Assembly (NCBI RefSeq): GCF_015097055.1
Contig: NZ_AP023366.1
Location: forward strand, 2,183,501 to 2,247,500
Length of the DNA: 64,000 nt
Direction of reading: 5' to 3'
Source: Effusibacillus dendaii
GTDB taxonomy: Bacteria > Bacillota > Bacilli > Tumebacillales > Effusibacillaceae
Shown: one piece after another, positions 16,642 through 29,252 of the stretch
Position numbering within the stretch: position 1 is the first letter of the stretch
Layout of the letters: every line of letters starts with the position of its first letter
Position numbers and translations under genes: made by a program
Notes under the pieces: generated by a model
The model's database searches: none
What the model saw: the letters and a program-made list of their open reading frames with translations, nothing else
What the model was told of the DNA's origin: nothing

Positions 16642-16957
16642 TGTTTACGCCCCCCTCTTCCAAAGCGTCATCCGGATTTATTTGCTGTGCAAATCGGTTT
16701 AAGCAGTACCGCAGCTTCGAATTGGTAACACGACCCGACTCCTGAATACTCTCAAACACTTCCATTGCAAATTCGCCAGTCAATCGAACATGATGGATAT
16801 TCTTTTTCTTTGGTTGGTCAAATTTGCGTTTGTCACCATCAGCCAACAAAACAAACCGCCCATCCAGTTCTCCGATTACGATCGCATACTTGCCTGTTTC
16901 CCGCCCTTTTATCACTTCCACGATTTGTCCAATCAGCGCTCCCGGTTTCTCCGTCAT
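16628..16957 (-). CDS. KOW-domain RNA-binding protein (L14e/L27e-like)
   Basis: The 109-residue protein has an N-terminal KOW fold, [35 protein letters not shown], and a less conserved tail with [19 protein letters not shown]. Such small proteins are common between map and infA in Bacillales and are thought to bind RNA near the ribosome. The role is not established. It overlaps infA and starts 11 bases after map. Confidence 0.88.
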   Translation of the reverse strand: MTEKPGALIGQIVEVIKGRETGKYAIVIGELDGRFVLLADGDKRKFDQPKKKNIHHVRLTGEFAMEVFESIQESGRVTNSKLRYCLNRFAQQINPDDALEEGGVNNGER

Positions 16958-16968
16958 CCCGTATCACC

Positions 16969-18374
<1,406 letters not shown>

Positions 18375-18391
18375 TTATGAACGTTCTCTGA

Positions 18392-19672
18392 TTATCGAAG
18401 AAATCCTTTGTAGTGACGCTGCAACAGTTGGCTTTCGATTTGTTTCATCGTCTCAAGCCCTACGCTTACAACAATCAAAAGCGATGTGCCGCCAAAATAA
18501 AGATTCAACTGAGTGACGTCCATAAAGAAGATCGGAAGGACAGACACAACCGCTAAAAACAAGGCCCCAGCAAGCGTAATTCGATTCATAACCCGAACGA
18601 TAAAATCCTCAGTCGGTTTGCCTGGTCGTACGCCGGGTATATATCCGGAATTCTTCCGCAGTTGTTCTGCCAACTGTTCAGGATTGATCTGTACGCTCGT
18701 ATAGAAGTACGTAAATCCGATAATAAACAGCACTTCCAGTACAATATAGAGCCAAGATCGCGGACTTAAGTTCGCAACAATCCAATTGGCGACAGGATGC
18801 GGTTGAAACCACGCCGCAACCGTAGACGGAAAAATCAACAGCGATGTTGCAAAAATAACGGGAATCACACCGGCAGCATTCACTTTCAGCGGAATGTGGG
18901 TCGTTTGACCGCCGTACACCGTTTGACCGGATACGCGTTTCGCATACTGGACCGGCACCCTTCTGACACCCTGCTGAACATAAATGACTCCAATGATTAC
19001 CACTATAATTCCGATCAACATCAGACCGACAAACACCAGATTCATCGCCAATCGTTCCGGATGTGCATAGAACCAGGTGTTGTAAACCTGATTAATGCCT
19101 GGAAACAGCCCAGCGATAATACCCGCAAAGATGAGGATGGAAATTCCGTTGCCAATCCCCTTCTCCGTAATCTGTTCGCCTAACCACATCAAGAATGTCG
19201 TACCGGCAGTCAATGTAATCGCAATCAACGCGATCGTCCACGCCGTTTTGTTGACAATAAGTCCAGGCGCGAGACGGTCAAACGACAAGGATAACCCGAC
19301 CGATTGAATGAGCGCCAACACCACCGTGAAATAACGGGTGACCTGCGACAGTTTTTTACGTCCGTGTTCTCCTTCTTTCGCCCATTCCGCAAATTTGGGA
19401 ATGACGTCCATCTGCAATAGTTGAACAATAATCGATGCGGTGATATAAGGCGTAATCGACATCGCAAAGATGGAAAAGTTACGCAATGCGCCCCCTGAGA
19501 ACGTGTTTAGAATGTTCAAAAATGGGCTTTGCATTTGCGCCAAGTAGGTTGCGTTCACGTTCGGAACCGGAATGTATGATCCGATTCGGAAAACTGCCAA
19601 CATGGCCAGCGTGAATAAAACACGCCGGCGAATATCAGCAACTTTCCACATATTCCGTAAAGTAGTGAACAT
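18392..19672 (-). CDS. secY: Preprotein translocase subunit SecY
   Basis: The 426-residue protein has about ten membrane helices and forms the protein-conducting channel with SecE (45221-45418) and SecG. Family blocks include IGSYIPVPNV, GGALRNFSIFAMSITPYITASI, and IPLKVNAAGVIPVIFATSLL. Its start adjoins the rplO stop. Confidence 0.98.
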   Translation of the reverse strand: MFTTLRNMWKVADIRRRVLFTLAMLAVFRIGSYIPVPNVNATYLAQMQSPFLNILNTFSGGALRNFSIFAMSITPYITASIIVQLLQMDVIPKFAEWAKEGEHGRKKLSQVTRYFTVVLALIQSVGLSLSFDRLAPGLIVNKTAWTIALIAITLTAGTTFLMWLGEQITEKGIGNGISILIFAGIIAGLFPGINQVYNTWFYAHPERLAMNLVFVGLMLIGIIVVIIGVIYVQQGVRRVPVQYAKRVSGQTVYGGQTTHIPLKVNAAGVIPVIFATSLLIFPSTVAAWFQPHPVANWIVANLSPRSWLYIVLEVLFIIGFTYFYTSVQINPEQLAEQLRKNSGYIPGVRPGKPTEDFIVRVMNRITLAGALFLAVVSVLPIFFMDVTQLNLYFGGTSLLIVVSVGLETMKQIESQLLQRHYKGFLR

Positions 19673-20116
19673 TTAGCACACCTCTGCTTTACCGCCAGCA
19701 GCTTCTATCTTCTCAATAGCCGATGCGGAGAATCTATGAGCCTTCACGGTAAGCGCAACGTTGAGGTCACCTTGCCCCAGAATTTTTACTCCGTCTTTCA
19801 GATTTTTGATCACTTTCGCTTCGATCAATTTTTCCGGCGTTACTACAGTTCCCGCTTCAAACACGTTCAATTTGGCAACATTGACTTCTGTTAGTTCCTT
19901 CTTAAACGGCGCATTGGTAAAGCCGCGTTTTGGCAAACGTCTAAACAATGGAGTTTGGCCGCCTTCGAAACCAGGACGCACACCGCCGCCCGAACGTGCC
20001 TTTTGTCCTTTATGGCCACGGCCAGACGTTTTTCCAAGACCGGAACCGATCCCTCGTCCCACGCGTTTTCTCGTTGATTTCGCACCTTCTGCAGGGCTGA
20101 GTTCATGCAGTTTCAT
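19673..20116 (-). CDS. rplO: 50S ribosomal protein L15
   Basis: The 147-residue protein has the glycine- and basic-rich N-terminus [21 protein letters not shown] and the [18 protein letters not shown] block of L15. It lies directly upstream of secY. Confidence 0.98.
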   Translation of the reverse strand: MKLHELSPAEGAKSTRKRVGRGIGSGLGKTSGRGHKGQKARSGGGVRPGFEGGQTPLFRRLPKRGFTNAPFKKELTEVNVAKLNVFEAGTVVTPEKLIEAKVIKNLKDGVKILGQGDLNVALTVKAHRFSASAIEKIEAAGGKAEVC

Positions 20117-20147
20117 ACAAACACCTCCTCGAACTTACATTTCTCGT

Positions 20148-20336
20148 TTATTCCGAGATTTCTTTCACTTCAACGAGATGGTTGATTTTGTTCACCATTC
20201 CTCGGATAGCTGCATTGTCAGGTTGTACAACCGATTGATTGACTTTCCGCAGGCCCAGCGTCTTTACGGTTATACGTTGATTTTCCGGTCGGCCAATCAA
20301 ACTGCGTTTGAGGGTGATCTCCAATTTTTTCGTCAC
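20148..20336 (-). CDS. rpmD: 50S ribosomal protein L30
   Basis: The 62-residue protein reads [20 protein letters not shown] and ends at [19 protein letters not shown], the compact bacterial L30. It lies between rpsE and rplO. Confidence 0.97.
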   Translation of the reverse strand: MTKKLEITLKRSLIGRPENQRITVKTLGLRKVNQSVVQPDNAAIRGMVNKINHLVEVKEISE

Positions 20337-20349
20337 GGTGTTCCCCTCC

Positions 20350-20847
20350 TTAACCCAATAACTCTTCTACTGTCTTTCCGCGCAGTTTTGCAACTTCTTC
20401 CGGACGCTTAAGACGTTTTAAGCCATCAATAGTCGCATTCACCATGTTCATGGCGTTTGAAGATCCCAAAGACTTGGTCACGATATCTTTAATTCCAGCC
20501 AGTTCCAGAACCGCACGTGCCGGACCACCTGCAATTACTCCGGTACCTTCCTTAGCTGGTTTGATCAACACTCTACCTGCGCCAAAACGACCAAGAATTT
20601 CATGCGGTACAGTTGTACCGATTACGGGTACATTTACCAGGTTTTTCTTGGCGTCCTCAATCCCTTTGCGGATTGCCTCCGGGACTTCCGCCGCTTTTCC
20701 AAGTCCGGCTCCCACATGACCGTTTCCGTCTCCGACGATCACCAAGGCCGAAAAACTGAAACGTCGACCGCCCTTGACCACTTTCGCGACACGATTAATG
20801 GCAACCACTTTTTCCGACAATTCCAATTGATTCGGGTCAATACGCAA
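20350..20847 (-). CDS. rpsE: 30S ribosomal protein S5
   Basis: The 165-residue protein has the S5 double-stranded-RNA-binding half ([20 protein letters not shown]) and the C-terminal half with [18 protein letters not shown]5 helps keep decoding accurate. It starts 20 bases after rplR. Confidence 0.98.
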   Translation of the reverse strand: MRIDPNQLELSEKVVAINRVAKVVKGGRRFSFSALVIVGDGNGHVGAGLGKAAEVPEAIRKGIEDAKKNLVNVPVIGTTVPHEILGRFGAGRVLIKPAKEGTGVIAGGPARAVLELAGIKDIVTKSLGSSNAMNMVNATIDGLKRLKRPEEVAKLRGKTVEELLG

Positions 20848-20867
20848 CGCAATTCCCTCCTTTGCTT

Positions 20868-21236
20868 TTAGAATTCCAAGCCGACTTCGCGCGCTGCATC
20901 CGCCAGAGCTTGCACCCGTCCATGATAGAGATAGCCTCCGCGGTCAAATACTACCGATTTGTACCCTTTTTCAAGAGCGCGTTTCGCTACCAATTCGCCC
21001 ACCTTTTTAGCTGCTTCCACATTCCCGCCATGCGAAACTTGACCTTGAAGTTCTTTATCAACCGTAGAAGCAGAAACGAGAGTTACACCTTTTGAGTCAT
21101 CAACCAATTGCGCATAAATGTGCTGGTTGGAACGGAATACGTTCAAACGGGGACGTTCCGCTGTACCAAATACTTTTTTGCGGACACGCACATGACGACG
21201 TTTCCGGGAAACGTTTTTATCTTCTTTCGTGATCAT
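20868..21236 (-). CDS. rplR: 50S ribosomal protein L18
   Basis: The 122-residue protein binds 5S rRNA. I start it at [15 protein letters not shown] (21236) behind GAAGGGAG; an upstream in-frame ATG at 21254 has no site. The end is [15 protein letters not shown]. Confidence 0.97.
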   Translation of the reverse strand: MITKEDKNVSRKRRHVRVRKKVFGTAERPRLNVFRSNQHIYAQLVDDSKGVTLVSASTVDKELQGQVSHGGNVEAAKKVGELVAKRALEKGYKSVVFDRGGYLYHGRVQALADAAREVGLEF

Positions 21237-21266
21237 TAATTTCACTCCCTTCATACGGAAAGTGGA

Positions 21267-21806
21267 TTATTTCTTACCGGTTTTACCCACTTTGCGGCGA
21301 ACGACTTCGTTCTCGTACCTAATCCCTTTTCCTTTATACGGTTCGGGTTCACGCAACGAGCGAATTTTTGCTGCCACCGCGCCCACTTGCTCTTTGTTAA
21401 TACCTTTGATGATCAGTTTGTTGGTGCCTTCCACATCAATCTCAATTCCTGTTTCGGGAACAATTTCAACCGGATGGGAAAATCCGAGCGACAAAGTTAT
21501 TTTATTGCCCGATTTTGCCGCACGGTAACCGACTCCGACCAATTCCAGTTTCTTTTCGAATCCTTTTGTAACGCCCTCCACCATGTTGTTCACAACGGAA
21601 CGGGTGGTTCCATGCAAACTGCGATGCAGTTTGTTGTCAGACGGACGCTCAATATTGATTTCGTTATCTGCAATCTTAACAACCATGTCCTTATGAAGTT
21701 CACGGCTCAATGTTCCTTTTGGCCCTTTTACCGTAAACAGGCCGTTTTCGTATTTCGCTTCAACGCCGCTGGGAACAGCGATCGGTTTTCTGCCGATACG
21801 AGACAT
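21267..21806 (-). CDS. rplF: 50S ribosomal protein L6
   Basis: The 179-residue protein is made of two similar domains: [20 protein letters not shown] at the start and the conserved [18 protein letters not shown] near the end. It lies between rpsH and rplR. Confidence 0.98.
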   Translation of the reverse strand: MSRIGRKPIAVPSGVEAKYENGLFTVKGPKGTLSRELHKDMVVKIADNEINIERPSDNKLHRSLHGTTRSVVNNMVEGVTKGFEKKLELVGVGYRAAKSGNKITLSLGFSHPVEIVPETGIEIDVEGTNKLIIKGINKEQVGAVAAKIRSLREPEPYKGKGIRYENEVVRRKVGKTGKK

Positions 21807-21831
21807 TCATCACACCTCCGTTCCTGCTATA

Positions 21832-22230
21832 TTACCAAACGTAACAAATTACTTCGCCGCCTACATGTGAACGGCGAGCCTCTTTATCAGTCATAACGCC
21901 TTTTGAAGTAGACAGGATTGCGATACCCAATCCACCCAGCACACGCGGAATTGCTTCTCGCTGTGCATATACACGCAAACCAGGTTTGGAAATCCGCTTC
22001 AACCCGGTAATTACTTTTTCATTGCCCTGACCATACTTCAGGAAAACACGAATTATTCCCTGCTTATTATCAGGAATAAATTCCGCATCCCGAATAAATC
22101 CTTCTCGCTTGAGAATTTCCGCAATCTGCCGTTTGATGTTAGATCCCGGAATTTCTACCTTCTCGTGACCTACCATATTGGCGTTCCGAATACGGGTAAG
22201 CATATCTGCAATCGGATCAGTCATTACCAT
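21832..22230 (-). CDS. rpsH: 30S ribosomal protein S8
   Basis: The 132-residue protein opens [20 protein letters not shown] and ends [16 protein letters not shown]8 binds helix 21 of 16S rRNA and is the usual autoregulator of spc operons. It starts 30 bases after rpsN. Confidence 0.98.
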   Translation of the reverse strand: MVMTDPIADMLTRIRNANMVGHEKVEIPGSNIKRQIAEILKREGFIRDAEFIPDNKQGIIRVFLKYGQGNEKVITGLKRISKPGLRVYAQREAIPRVLGGLGIAILSTSKGVMTDKEARRSHVGGEVICYVW

Positions 22231-22260
22231 AACTGATGACCTCCTTTCTGCGTTTCAAAA

Positions 22261-22446
22261 TTACCAGCTGGCTTTTTTAACACCAGGCAATTGTCCCTTG
22301 TATGCAAGCTCACGGAAACAAATTCGGCACATCCCGAATTTCCGCAATACGGAATGAGGACGTCCGCAAATGCGGCACCGCGTATAAGCGCGGGTACTGA
22401 ACTTCGGTTTCCGCTGGGACTTGGCGATCATGGACTTTTTAGCCAT
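22261..22446 (-). CDS. rpsN: 30S ribosomal protein S14, zinc-binding type Z
   Basis: The 61-residue protein has the [20 protein letters not shown] zinc motif of the short S14 form. It lies between rplE and rpsH, the usual place of the zinc form in Bacillales. Confidence 0.98.
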   Translation of the reverse strand: MAKKSMIAKSQRKPKFSTRAYTRCRICGRPHSVLRKFGMCRICFRELAYKGQLPGVKKASW

Positions 22447-22493
22447 TGATTTTTACCTCCCATGTTTCGCACCCATTGAATTGGCTGCTATTC

Positions 22494-23036
22494 TTACGAT
22501 TGACTGAACGGCATTCCGAGTTGAGTCAGAAGTTCACGTGCTTCTTCATCCGTTTTTGCGGTGGTTACGAATACAATGTCCATCCCGCGAACTTTATCGA
22601 TTTTGTCGTATTCAATTTCAGGGAAAATCAACTGTTCTTTCAATCCGAGCGTATAATTCCCACGACCATCAAACGCTTTCGGGGAAACACCTCGGAAATC
22701 CCGTACGCGCGGCAGCGCTACGTTAAACAGCTTATCCATGAAATGATACATGCGATCCCCGCGAAGCGTTACTTTGACGCCGACGGGCATGCCTTCACGC
22801 AATTTGAAACCAGCGATCGATTTCTTTGCCCGCGTGACAACCGGCTTTTGACCGGTAATCTGTTGAATGTCTTCAACGGCCGCATCTAACGCTTTTGCGT
22901 TTTGAATCGCTTCTCCAAGACCTACGTTGATAACCACTTTTTCGATCTTGGGAACCTGCATTACGCTTTTATAACCGAACTTCTGCATCAACGCAGAAAC
23001 AACATCCGTCTTAAATTTTTCATTCAAACGTGCCAA
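22494..23036 (-). CDS. rplE: 50S ribosomal protein L5
   Basis: The 180-residue protein binds 5S rRNA and contacts P-site tRNA. Family blocks include [35 protein letters not shown] and a late [19 protein letters not shown]. It lies between rplX and rpsN. Confidence 0.98.
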   Translation of the reverse strand: MARLNEKFKTDVVSALMQKFGYKSVMQVPKIEKVVINVGLGEAIQNAKALDAAVEDIQQITGQKPVVTRAKKSIAGFKLREGMPVGVKVTLRGDRMYHFMDKLFNVALPRVRDFRGVSPKAFDGRGNYTLGLKEQLIFPEIEYDKIDKVRGMDIVFVTTAKTDEEARELLTQLGMPFSQS

Positions 23037-23062
23037 GGGAATTCCCTCCTTCCTTCACCTGG

Positions 23063-23392
23063 TTACTTATCAATCACTTCGCCAGATTTTTTTGCGTACC
23101 GAACTTTTTTACCGTCTTTCAAAATCTTTTTGCCTGTCCGTGTCGGTTCATCCGTTTTCGGATCAAGAACCATTACGTTCGATGCGTGGATTGGCGCTTC
23201 CCGTTCTATGATGCCGCCTTGCGGATAAGCCGCATTGGCGCGTGTGTGACGTTTAATCATGTTAACGCCTTCTACCAGAACACGGCCTTCGGACGGGTAT
23301 GCCTCCAAAATTTTGCCTTTCTTGCCTTTATCCTTACCGGAGATCACCTTTACCTGATCACCTTTTTTTACGTGTAATTTTGCTTTCGACAT
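23063..23392 (-). CDS. rplX: 50S ribosomal protein L24
   Basis: The 109-residue protein has the KOW motif [21 protein letters not shown] start it at [10 protein letters not shown] (23392), 8 bases after AGGAGG; an ATG three codons earlier is too close to that site. It lies between rplN and rplE. Confidence 0.97.
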   Translation of the reverse strand: MSKAKLHVKKGDQVKVISGKDKGKKGKILEAYPSEGRVLVEGVNMIKRHTRANAAYPQGGIIEREAPIHASNVMVLDPKTDEPTRTGKKILKDGKKVRYAKKSGEVIDK

Positions 23393-23437
23393 CCTGCACA
23401 CCTCCTCGGATGTGGTTTCACTCTAGTTCACGGAACT

Positions 23438-23806
23438 TTACAGTACTTCCGGAGCCAAAGAAATAATCTTCATAAATTCTTTTTCACGCAGTTCACGTGC
23501 GACCGGTCCAAAGATACGGGTGCCACGCGGGCTTTTGTCATCTTTAATGATAACTGCAGCATTTTCATCAAAACGAATATACGATCCGTCATCACGTCGA
23601 ACACCACGCTTCGAACGCACAATAACAGCTTTTACAACATCGCCTTTCTTGACAACGCCTCCGGGTGTTGCACTCTTGACAGAAGCGACAATAATATCGC
23701 CGATGTTAGCCGTACGACGGTTGGATCCGCCCAATACGCGGAAACACATAATTTCTTTAGCTCCCGAGTTGTCAGCCACTACAAGACGTGTTTGCGGTTG
23801 AATCAT
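23438..23806 (-). CDS. rplN: 50S ribosomal protein L14
   Basis: The 122-residue protein, [20 protein letters not shown] to IISLAPEVL, is a complete L14, a core protein at the subunit interface. It lies between rpsQ and rplX. Confidence 0.98.
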   Translation of the reverse strand: MIQPQTRLVVADNSGAKEIMCFRVLGGSNRRTANIGDIIVASVKSATPGGVVKKGDVVKAVIVRSKRGVRRDDGSYIRFDENAAVIIKDDKSPRGTRIFGPVARELREKEFMKIISLAPEVL

Positions 23807-23824
23807 GGAAGTACCTCCTTCCGA

Positions 23825-24097
23825 TTACAGAATAACGGCTTTTTCGACCACTTCGACCAGACGCCAGTTTTTGTCTTTCGACAACGGACGGGTCTCCATG
23901 ATTTTTACAATGTCACCGATTTTAGCCGTATTGTTTTCATCATGAACCTTAAATTTTTTAGTAACGTGAATCGCTTTTCCGTACAGCGGATGCTTTTTCC
24001 GCGACTCAACAGCCACTACGATCGTTTTATCCATCTTATCCGATACCACTTTACCAACGCGGACTTTGCGATAATTCCGTGTATCGCTCATTGCCAT
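23825..24097 (-). CDS. rpsQ: 30S ribosomal protein S17
   Basis: The 90-residue OB-fold protein contains [20 protein letters not shown] and [20 protein letters not shown]. It lies between rpmC and rplN. A second Met at codon 3 is a possible alternative start. Confidence 0.97.
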   Translation of the reverse strand: MAMSDTRNYRKVRVGKVVSDKMDKTIVVAVESRKKHPLYGKAIHVTKKFKVHDENNTAKIGDIVKIMETRPLSKDKNWRLVEVVEKAVIL

Positions 24098-24115
24098 CCT
24101 CCTTCCATCAAGGGA

Positions 24116-24313
24116 TTATCCAATCCCCAGTTCACGTTCTCTCAGGATTGTTTTCGCACGGGCAATGTCTTTACGAACTTCGCGAATCCGCATCGGATTC
24201 TCCAATTGCCCTGTAGCAAGTTGGAAACGCAGATTGAAAAGCTCGTCTTTTAAAGAATCGATTTTGTTTTCAATTTCTGCGGTGGACAAGTCACGAAGAT
24301 CATTAACTTTCAT
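24116..24313 (-). CDS. rpmC: 50S ribosomal protein L29
   Basis: The 65-residue helical protein starts [15 protein letters not shown] at 24313 behind GTGAGG and overlaps the end of rplP by 11 bases. It contains [18 protein letters not shown]29 lies at the peptide exit, where chaperones and SRP dock. Confidence 0.97.
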   Translation of the reverse strand: MKVNDLRDLSTAEIENKIDSLKDELFNLRFQLATGQLENPMRIREVRKDIARAKTILRERELGIG

Positions 24314-24737
24314 TTGCCTCACCACCCGTTTCTCCACGTTTTACAAACTTACACTTGATCGGCAGTTTGTGCATCGCAAGGCGCATTGCTTCACGAGCTA
24401 CTTCTTCCGATACTCCCGCCAGTTCGAACATGATTCGTCCCGGCTTTACTACTGCCACCCATTTTTCCGGTGAACCTTTACCGGCACCCATCCGGGTTTC
24501 AGCCGGTTTGGCCGTAATCGGTGTCGATGGGAAAATTTTAATCCATACTTTACCGCCACGGCGGATATATCGAGTCATCGCAATACGTGCAGCCTCGATT
24601 TGACGGTTTGTAATCCATGCAGGTTCAAGGGCTTGCAGACCAAATTCACCAAAAGTAACCTCGTTGCCCGCTTTGGATTTACCCGCCAGTTCCGGGCGAT
24701 GCGTTTTGCGATGCTTAGTGCGCTTTGGCATCAACAT
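24303..24737 (-). CDS. rplP: 50S ribosomal protein L16
   Basis: The 144-residue protein begins [19 protein letters not shown] and contains the GRMFELAGV-like stretch [20 protein letters not shown]. The first ATG (24737) has AGGAGG nine bases upstream, so I keep it over the second Met. It overlaps rpmC. Confidence 0.98.
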   Translation of the reverse strand: MLMPKRTKHRKTHRPELAGKSKAGNEVTFGEFGLQALEPAWITNRQIEAARIAMTRYIRRGGKVWIKIFPSTPITAKPAETRMGAGKGSPEKWVAVVKPGRIMFELAGVSEEVAREAMRLAMHKLPIKCKFVKRGETGGEANES

Positions 24738-24739
24738 GA

Positions 24740-25408
24740 TTACTTACCTCCTTCTTCAACAGCTTTGCGGCCGCCTTTCGTCGGAAGCACTTGCCCGCGG
24801 TAGATCCATACTTTCACACCGATACGTCCATAAGTGGTGTGCGCTTCAGATGTCGCATAATCAATGTCTGCACGCAGAGTATGAAGCGGCACTGTACCTT
24901 CCGAATATCCTTCTGTACGTGCAATTTCGGCACCTGCCAAACGACCGGACACCTGTACTTTAATTCCTTTTGCGCCCGCCCGCATGGTCCGTTGGATCGA
25001 TTGCTTCATCGCACGACGGAATGCAACACGACGTTCCAATTGCTGTGCAATGCCGTCTGCCACCAACTGGGCGTTGAGTTCTGGCGATTTAATTTCTGTG
25101 ATGTTAATATGCACACGTTTGCCAGTAAACTGGTTCAGGTAGTTACGGAGTGCATCCACTTCCGAGCCGCCTTTACCGATTACCATACCGGGTTTTGCCG
25201 TGTGAATATTGACGTTAACACGGTTTGCCGCGCGCTCAATTTCGACATTTGACACGGAGGCATCTTTCAAACGTTTAAACACAATATCACGGATTTTGAT
25301 GTCTTCGTGCAAAAGTTCCGTGTAGTCTTTTTTGTTTGCGAACCACTTCGATTCCCAGTCACGAATGACACCAATCCGCAAACCTACCGGATTAACCTTC
25401 TGTCCCAT
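24740..25408 (-). CDS. rpsC: 30S ribosomal protein S3
   Basis: The 222-residue protein begins [20 protein letters not shown]. The KH domain carries [17 protein letters not shown], and the C-terminal domain [18 protein letters not shown]3 lines the mRNA entry tunnel. It ends 2 bases before rplP starts. Confidence 0.98.
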   Translation of the reverse strand: MGQKVNPVGLRIGVIRDWESKWFANKKDYTELLHEDIKIRDIVFKRLKDASVSNVEIERAANRVNVNIHTAKPGMVIGKGGSEVDALRNYLNQFTGKRVHINITEIKSPELNAQLVADGIAQQLERRVAFRRAMKQSIQRTMRAGAKGIKVQVSGRLAGAEIARTEGYSEGTVPLHTLRADIDYATSEAHTTYGRIGVKVWIYRGQVLPTKGGRKAVEEGGK

Positions 25409-25428
25409 CCTTGTACCTCCTTGTTCGT

Positions 25429-25761
25429 TTATTTTTCACTCACTACAACCGTAATATGGCTAGTGCGTTTATGAATTCGAGAAGCACGTCCCTGTGCACG
25501 AGGACGGAACCGCTTCAGTGTAGTTCCTTGATCGACAAAAATTTGGCTGATCACCAGATCGTCGACATTCAAGTTTAAGTTATGATCCGCATTTGCGATC
25601 GCAGATTTCAAAACTTTTTCCACCACCGGCGATGCCGCTTTCGGAGTATGCTTTAAAATCGCAATTGCTTCACCGACCTTTTTGCCACGGATCAAATCGA
25701 CTACCAAACGAACTTTTCGCGGCGCAATGCGTACATGGCGCGCAATAGCTTTGGCTTCCAT
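25429..25761 (-). CDS. rplV: 50S ribosomal protein L22
   Basis: The 110-residue protein contains [17 protein letters not shown] and a loop ending [20 protein letters not shown], whose hairpin reaches into the exit tunnel and meets macrolides. It lies between rpsS and rpsC. Confidence 0.98.
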   Translation of the reverse strand: MEAKAIARHVRIAPRKVRLVVDLIRGKKVGEAIAILKHTPKAASPVVEKVLKSAIANADHNLNLNVDDLVISQIFVDQGTTLKRFRPRAQGRASRIHKRTSHITVVVSEK

Positions 25762-25792
25762 CGCTAGACCTCCTCTCTTTCCGGGCTATCAA

Positions 25793-26071
25793 TTACCGAC
25801 GGGATGCTTTTTCGTCACCCGCATGACCTTTAAACGTACGAGTAGGCGCGAACTCACCGAGCTTATGGCCCACCATATCTTCCGTCACGTAAACAGGAAC
25901 ATGTTTGCGTCCGTCATAAACAGCAAACGTATGACCCACAAATTCCGGGAAAATCGTAGAACGACGAGACCATGTTTTAATCACCTTTTTATCGTTGGCA
26001 GCATTCAGCGCTTCCACTTTGCTCATCAGATGATCATCTACAAACGGTCCCTTTTTCAGCGAACGACCCAT
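25793..26071 (-). CDS. rpsS: 30S ribosomal protein S19
   Basis: The 92-residue protein, [20 protein letters not shown] with the later [20 protein letters not shown] and [13 protein letters not shown], is a complete S19 in the small-subunit head. It lies between rplB and rplV. Confidence 0.98.
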   Translation of the reverse strand: MGRSLKKGPFVDDHLMSKVEALNAANDKKVIKTWSRRSTIFPEFVGHTFAVYDGRKHVPVYVTEDMVGHKLGEFAPTRTFKGHAGDEKASRR

Positions 26072-26141
26072 TCAGGTACCTCCCTTCAGACCCAATCACT
26101 TTTCCGAATCCGTATATTTTGGATTTGCTTAACCAATCAGC

Positions 26142-26972
26142 TTACTTTTTGCGGGAACGAACAATATATTTGTTCGACGGTTTGTTCTTCTTGCGTGTCT
26201 TCTTGCCCAATGTAGGTTTACCCCAAGGAGACATCGGCGACTTACGTCCGATCGGAGCGCGTCCTTCACCACCGCCATGCGGGTGATCGTTCGGGTTCAT
26301 GACAACACCGCGAACAGTCGGGCGCTTGCCTAACCAACGGGAACGTCCCGCTTTACCGATATTCACATTCTCATAATCCAAGTTCCCAACTTGACCAACA
26401 GTAGCTCGGCATTCCGAACGGATCAAACGAACTTCACCGGAGGAAAGCCGCACGTGGCAGTAGTCGCCTTCTTTTGCGAGAAGCTGTGCTTCTGCACCGG
26501 CAGCGCGAGCCAACTGACCACCCTTGCCTGGCTTCAACTCGATGTTATGAATCACGGTACCAACCGGAATGTTGACCAACGGCAGAGAATTACCAACCTT
26601 GATATCCGCATCCGCACCCGAATAGACCGTATCTCCTACTTTCAGCCCTAGCGGAGCGAGGATGTAGCGTTTTTCGCCATCCGCATAGTTAATCAATGCG
26701 ATATTTGCGGAACGGTTCGGATCGTACTCAATAGTCGCTACCCGTCCAGCAATTCCGTCTTTGTTGCGTTTAAAATCGATCACCCGATACTGTCGCTTGT
26801 GACCGCCGCCCTGATGACGGGTCGTAATTTTCCCTTGGTTATTACGTCCCGCATTTTTCTTCAGCGGTTCAAGGAGAGATTTCTCAGGTTGATCGGTGGT
26901 AATCTCTTCAAACGTCGATACGGACATAAAACGACGTCCGGGAGACGTGGGTTTATATTTTTTAATTCCCAC
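26142..26972 (-). CDS. rplB: 50S ribosomal protein L2
   Basis: The 276-residue protein is needed for subunit joining and peptidyl transfer; the conserved [19 protein letters not shown] loop is present. Translation most likely starts at GTG 26972 ([14 protein letters not shown]), 7 bases after AAGGAGGG; that gives the family's usual length. An upstream ATG at 27002 would precede this site. Confidence 0.97.
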   Translation of the reverse strand: MGIKKYKPTSPGRRFMSVSTFEEITTDQPEKSLLEPLKKNAGRNNQGKITTRHQGGGHKRQYRVIDFKRNKDGIAGRVATIEYDPNRSANIALINYADGEKRYILAPLGLKVGDTVYSGADADIKVGNSLPLVNIPVGTVIHNIELKPGKGGQLARAAGAEAQLLAKEGDYCHVRLSSGEVRLIRSECRATVGQVGNLDYENVNIGKAGRSRWLGKRPTVRGVVMNPNDHPHGGGEGRAPIGRKSPMSPWGKPTLGKKTRKKNKPSNKYIVRSRKK

Positions 26973-27029
26973 AACAATTCCCTCCTTAACTTGAGAATGC
27001 ATTCAAAACTTAACCGATCGCCAGACGAC

Positions 27030-27320
27030 TTACGCACCTTCGAAGAAAGAAATCGGCTTCGAATCTTTCGACAAGGTAACGATGGCTTTTTTCCACTCGG
27101 ATGTCATGCCCACATAGCGTCCTACACGTTTCTGTTTGCCAGGAACACGCATCGTGTTCACTTTCTCGACTTTCACACCAAAAATGTCTTCGATCGCTTT
27201 CTTGATTTCCGTTTTATTCGCCTTCAGATCCACTTCAAAGGTGAATTTGTTTTCTTCCATTTGTTCCGTGGAGCGCTCGGTGATAACAGGGCGTTTAATG
27301 ATATCGCGCGGATTTTTCAT
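27030..27320 (-). CDS. rplW: 50S ribosomal protein L23
   Basis: The 96-residue protein contains [20 protein letters not shown] and the basic loop [14 protein letters not shown]23 is the dock for trigger factor at the tunnel exit. Its start touches the stop of rplD. Confidence 0.97.
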   Translation of the reverse strand: MKNPRDIIKRPVITERSTEQMEENKFTFEVDLKANKTEIKKAIEDIFGVKVEKVNTMRVPGKQKRVGRYVGMTSEWKKAIVTLSKDSKPISFFEGA

Positions 27321-27943
27321 TACGCGAACACCTCCTCCACTTTTGCAACCGCATCTTTGGAAATCACCAAAGAGCCGTGATTCAACAAATCATAAACGTT
27401 AATGCCGGTTGCTTCTACAAACTTTACGCCCGGAATATTGCGAGCAGACAACTCTGCGTTTGTATTGCTCTCAAGACCTACAACGAGTGCTTTTTTATCT
27501 GCATTGATGTTTTTCAGCACTTGAACCATTTCTTTTGTTTTCGGTGCGTCAAAATCCAATGAATCGAGCACAATGATCGCATTTTCGTTTACTTTCGACG
27601 ACAATGCAGATTTGATAGCCAAACGGCGTACTTTTTTCGGAAGTTTGTACGCATAGGAGCGAGGTGTCGGTCCAAACACGGTTCCTCCGCCAACCCACTG
27701 TGGAGCACGAATGGAACCTTGGCGAGCCCGACCTGTTCCCTTTTGTCGCCACGGCTTCCGGCCGCCGCCTCTAACTTCCGAACGGTTTTTTACGTCATGT
27801 GTACCGCGGCGCAAGCTAGCCAGCTGCATAACAACCGCTTCGTGCAGCACATGTTTATTCGGTTCAATTCCGAAAACAGAATCAGCAAGTTCAATTTCAC
27901 CCACTTGCTTCCCTTCCAAATTTAAAACTGGAACTTTCGGCAT
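27320..27943 (-). CDS. rplD: 50S ribosomal protein L4
   Basis: The 207-residue protein has the tunnel loop [20 protein letters not shown] and ends in the Rossmann-like half with [13 protein letters not shown]4 lines the exit tunnel and often controls its own operon. It lies between rplC and rplW. Confidence 0.98.
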   Translation of the reverse strand: MPKVPVLNLEGKQVGEIELADSVFGIEPNKHVLHEAVVMQLASLRRGTHDVKNRSEVRGGGRKPWRQKGTGRARQGSIRAPQWVGGGTVFGPTPRSYAYKLPKKVRRLAIKSALSSKVNENAIIVLDSLDFDAPKTKEMVQVLKNINADKKALVVGLESNTNAELSARNIPGVKFVEATGINVYDLLNHGSLVISKDAVAKVEEVFA

Positions 27944-27968
27944 AAACGATTCCTCCTTTCTAGACGGA

Positions 27969-28592
27969 TTATTTACCCGACTTAATAGCTGATTTTACAG
28001 TCACAAACGTGTTTTTCGGGCCCGGTACGGAGCCTTTTACAAGCAACAAATTGCGATCGGTATCCACTTTCACGATCTCCAGGTTTTGCACCGTTACACG
28101 TTCTCCACCCATCCGGCCGGGCAGCGTTTGCCCTTTAAACACACGGTTCGGATTGATCGAACCAAGTGAACCGGGACCACGATGATAACGAGAACCGTGC
28201 GTCATTGGACCACGAGATTGGTTGTGGCGCTTAATCGCCCCTGCAAACCCCTTGCCCTTTGAAACGCCGACTACGTCAACCGTTTCGCCCGCTTCAAACA
28301 CATCCGCCTTCAACACTTGGCCTACTTCATATTGCGTTAAATCAACCCCGCGTAATTCGCGGACATACCGTTTCGGAGTTGTTTGTGCTTTTGCTGCATG
28401 GCCTGTTGCCGGCTTATTCGCGCGCTTTTTATCTGCAAAGCCAATTTGCACGGCTTCATATCCGTCGTTTTGCAAATCTTTCTTTTGCATCACTACACAC
28501 GGACCCGCTTCGATAACCGTTACCGGAATACACGTTCCATCTTCTTTAAAATACTGCGTCATTCCCAACTTGCGTCCTAAAATGCCTTTCAT
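27969..28592 (-). CDS. rplC: 50S ribosomal protein L3
   Basis: The 207-residue protein starts [20 protein letters not shown] at 28592 behind GGAGGTG; an upstream ATG at 28607 is unlikely. The glycine-rich [20 protein letters not shown] block reaches the peptidyl transferase centre. It is the second gene of the S10 operon. Confidence 0.98.
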   Translation of the reverse strand: MKGILGRKLGMTQYFKEDGTCIPVTVIEAGPCVVMQKKDLQNDGYEAVQIGFADKKRANKPATGHAAKAQTTPKRYVRELRGVDLTQYEVGQVLKADVFEAGETVDVVGVSKGKGFAGAIKRHNQSRGPMTHGSRYHRGPGSLGSINPNRVFKGQTLPGRMGGERVTVQNLEIVKVDTDRNLLLVKGSVPGPKNTFVTVKSAIKSGK

Positions 28593-28697
28593 TAATCGCA
28601 CCTCCAATTTATCGAATCATTCTCCCCAAAGGCGAGGGACAGAGGATTCTGACACGCTGCACCCCAAATCAACTTACTCGGGTGTTTCGTATCTGCA

Positions 28698-29054
<357 letters not shown>

Positions 29055-29138
29055 TTAACCTGATTGGCCCCGCATATGGCTATATGACGGTGCATCAGCA
29101 ACCTTTCGCATCATCGCAGTCTAAGACCACAATACGAA

Positions 29139-29167
29139 ATTATACATAAAAAAAGACAAAAACACAA
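29139..29167 (-). promoter_or_regulatory. Sigma-A promoter of the S10-spc-alpha operon
   Basis: On the minus strand TTGTGT (29167-29162) and an extended TATGTATAAT (-10 at 29144-29139) are 17 bases apart. The roughly 125-base leader between it and rpsJ holds no gene; it contains short stems but no obvious attenuator. Confidence 0.7.
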
Positions 29168-29212
29168 TCTTTTTTTGGCAAATCTCGAATTTTATCATAA
29201 AATTCTATTTAA

Positions 29213-29239
29213 AGAAAAAATCCGGGTCTTTGACCCGGA
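29213..29239 (-). terminator. Terminator after tuf
   Basis: TCCGGGTC-TTT-GACCCGGA (29221-29239) is a perfect 8-bp stem followed on the minus strand by six T. It ends the str operon before the rpsJ promoter. Confidence 0.85.
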
Positions 29240-29252
29240 TTCTATGCTTTTG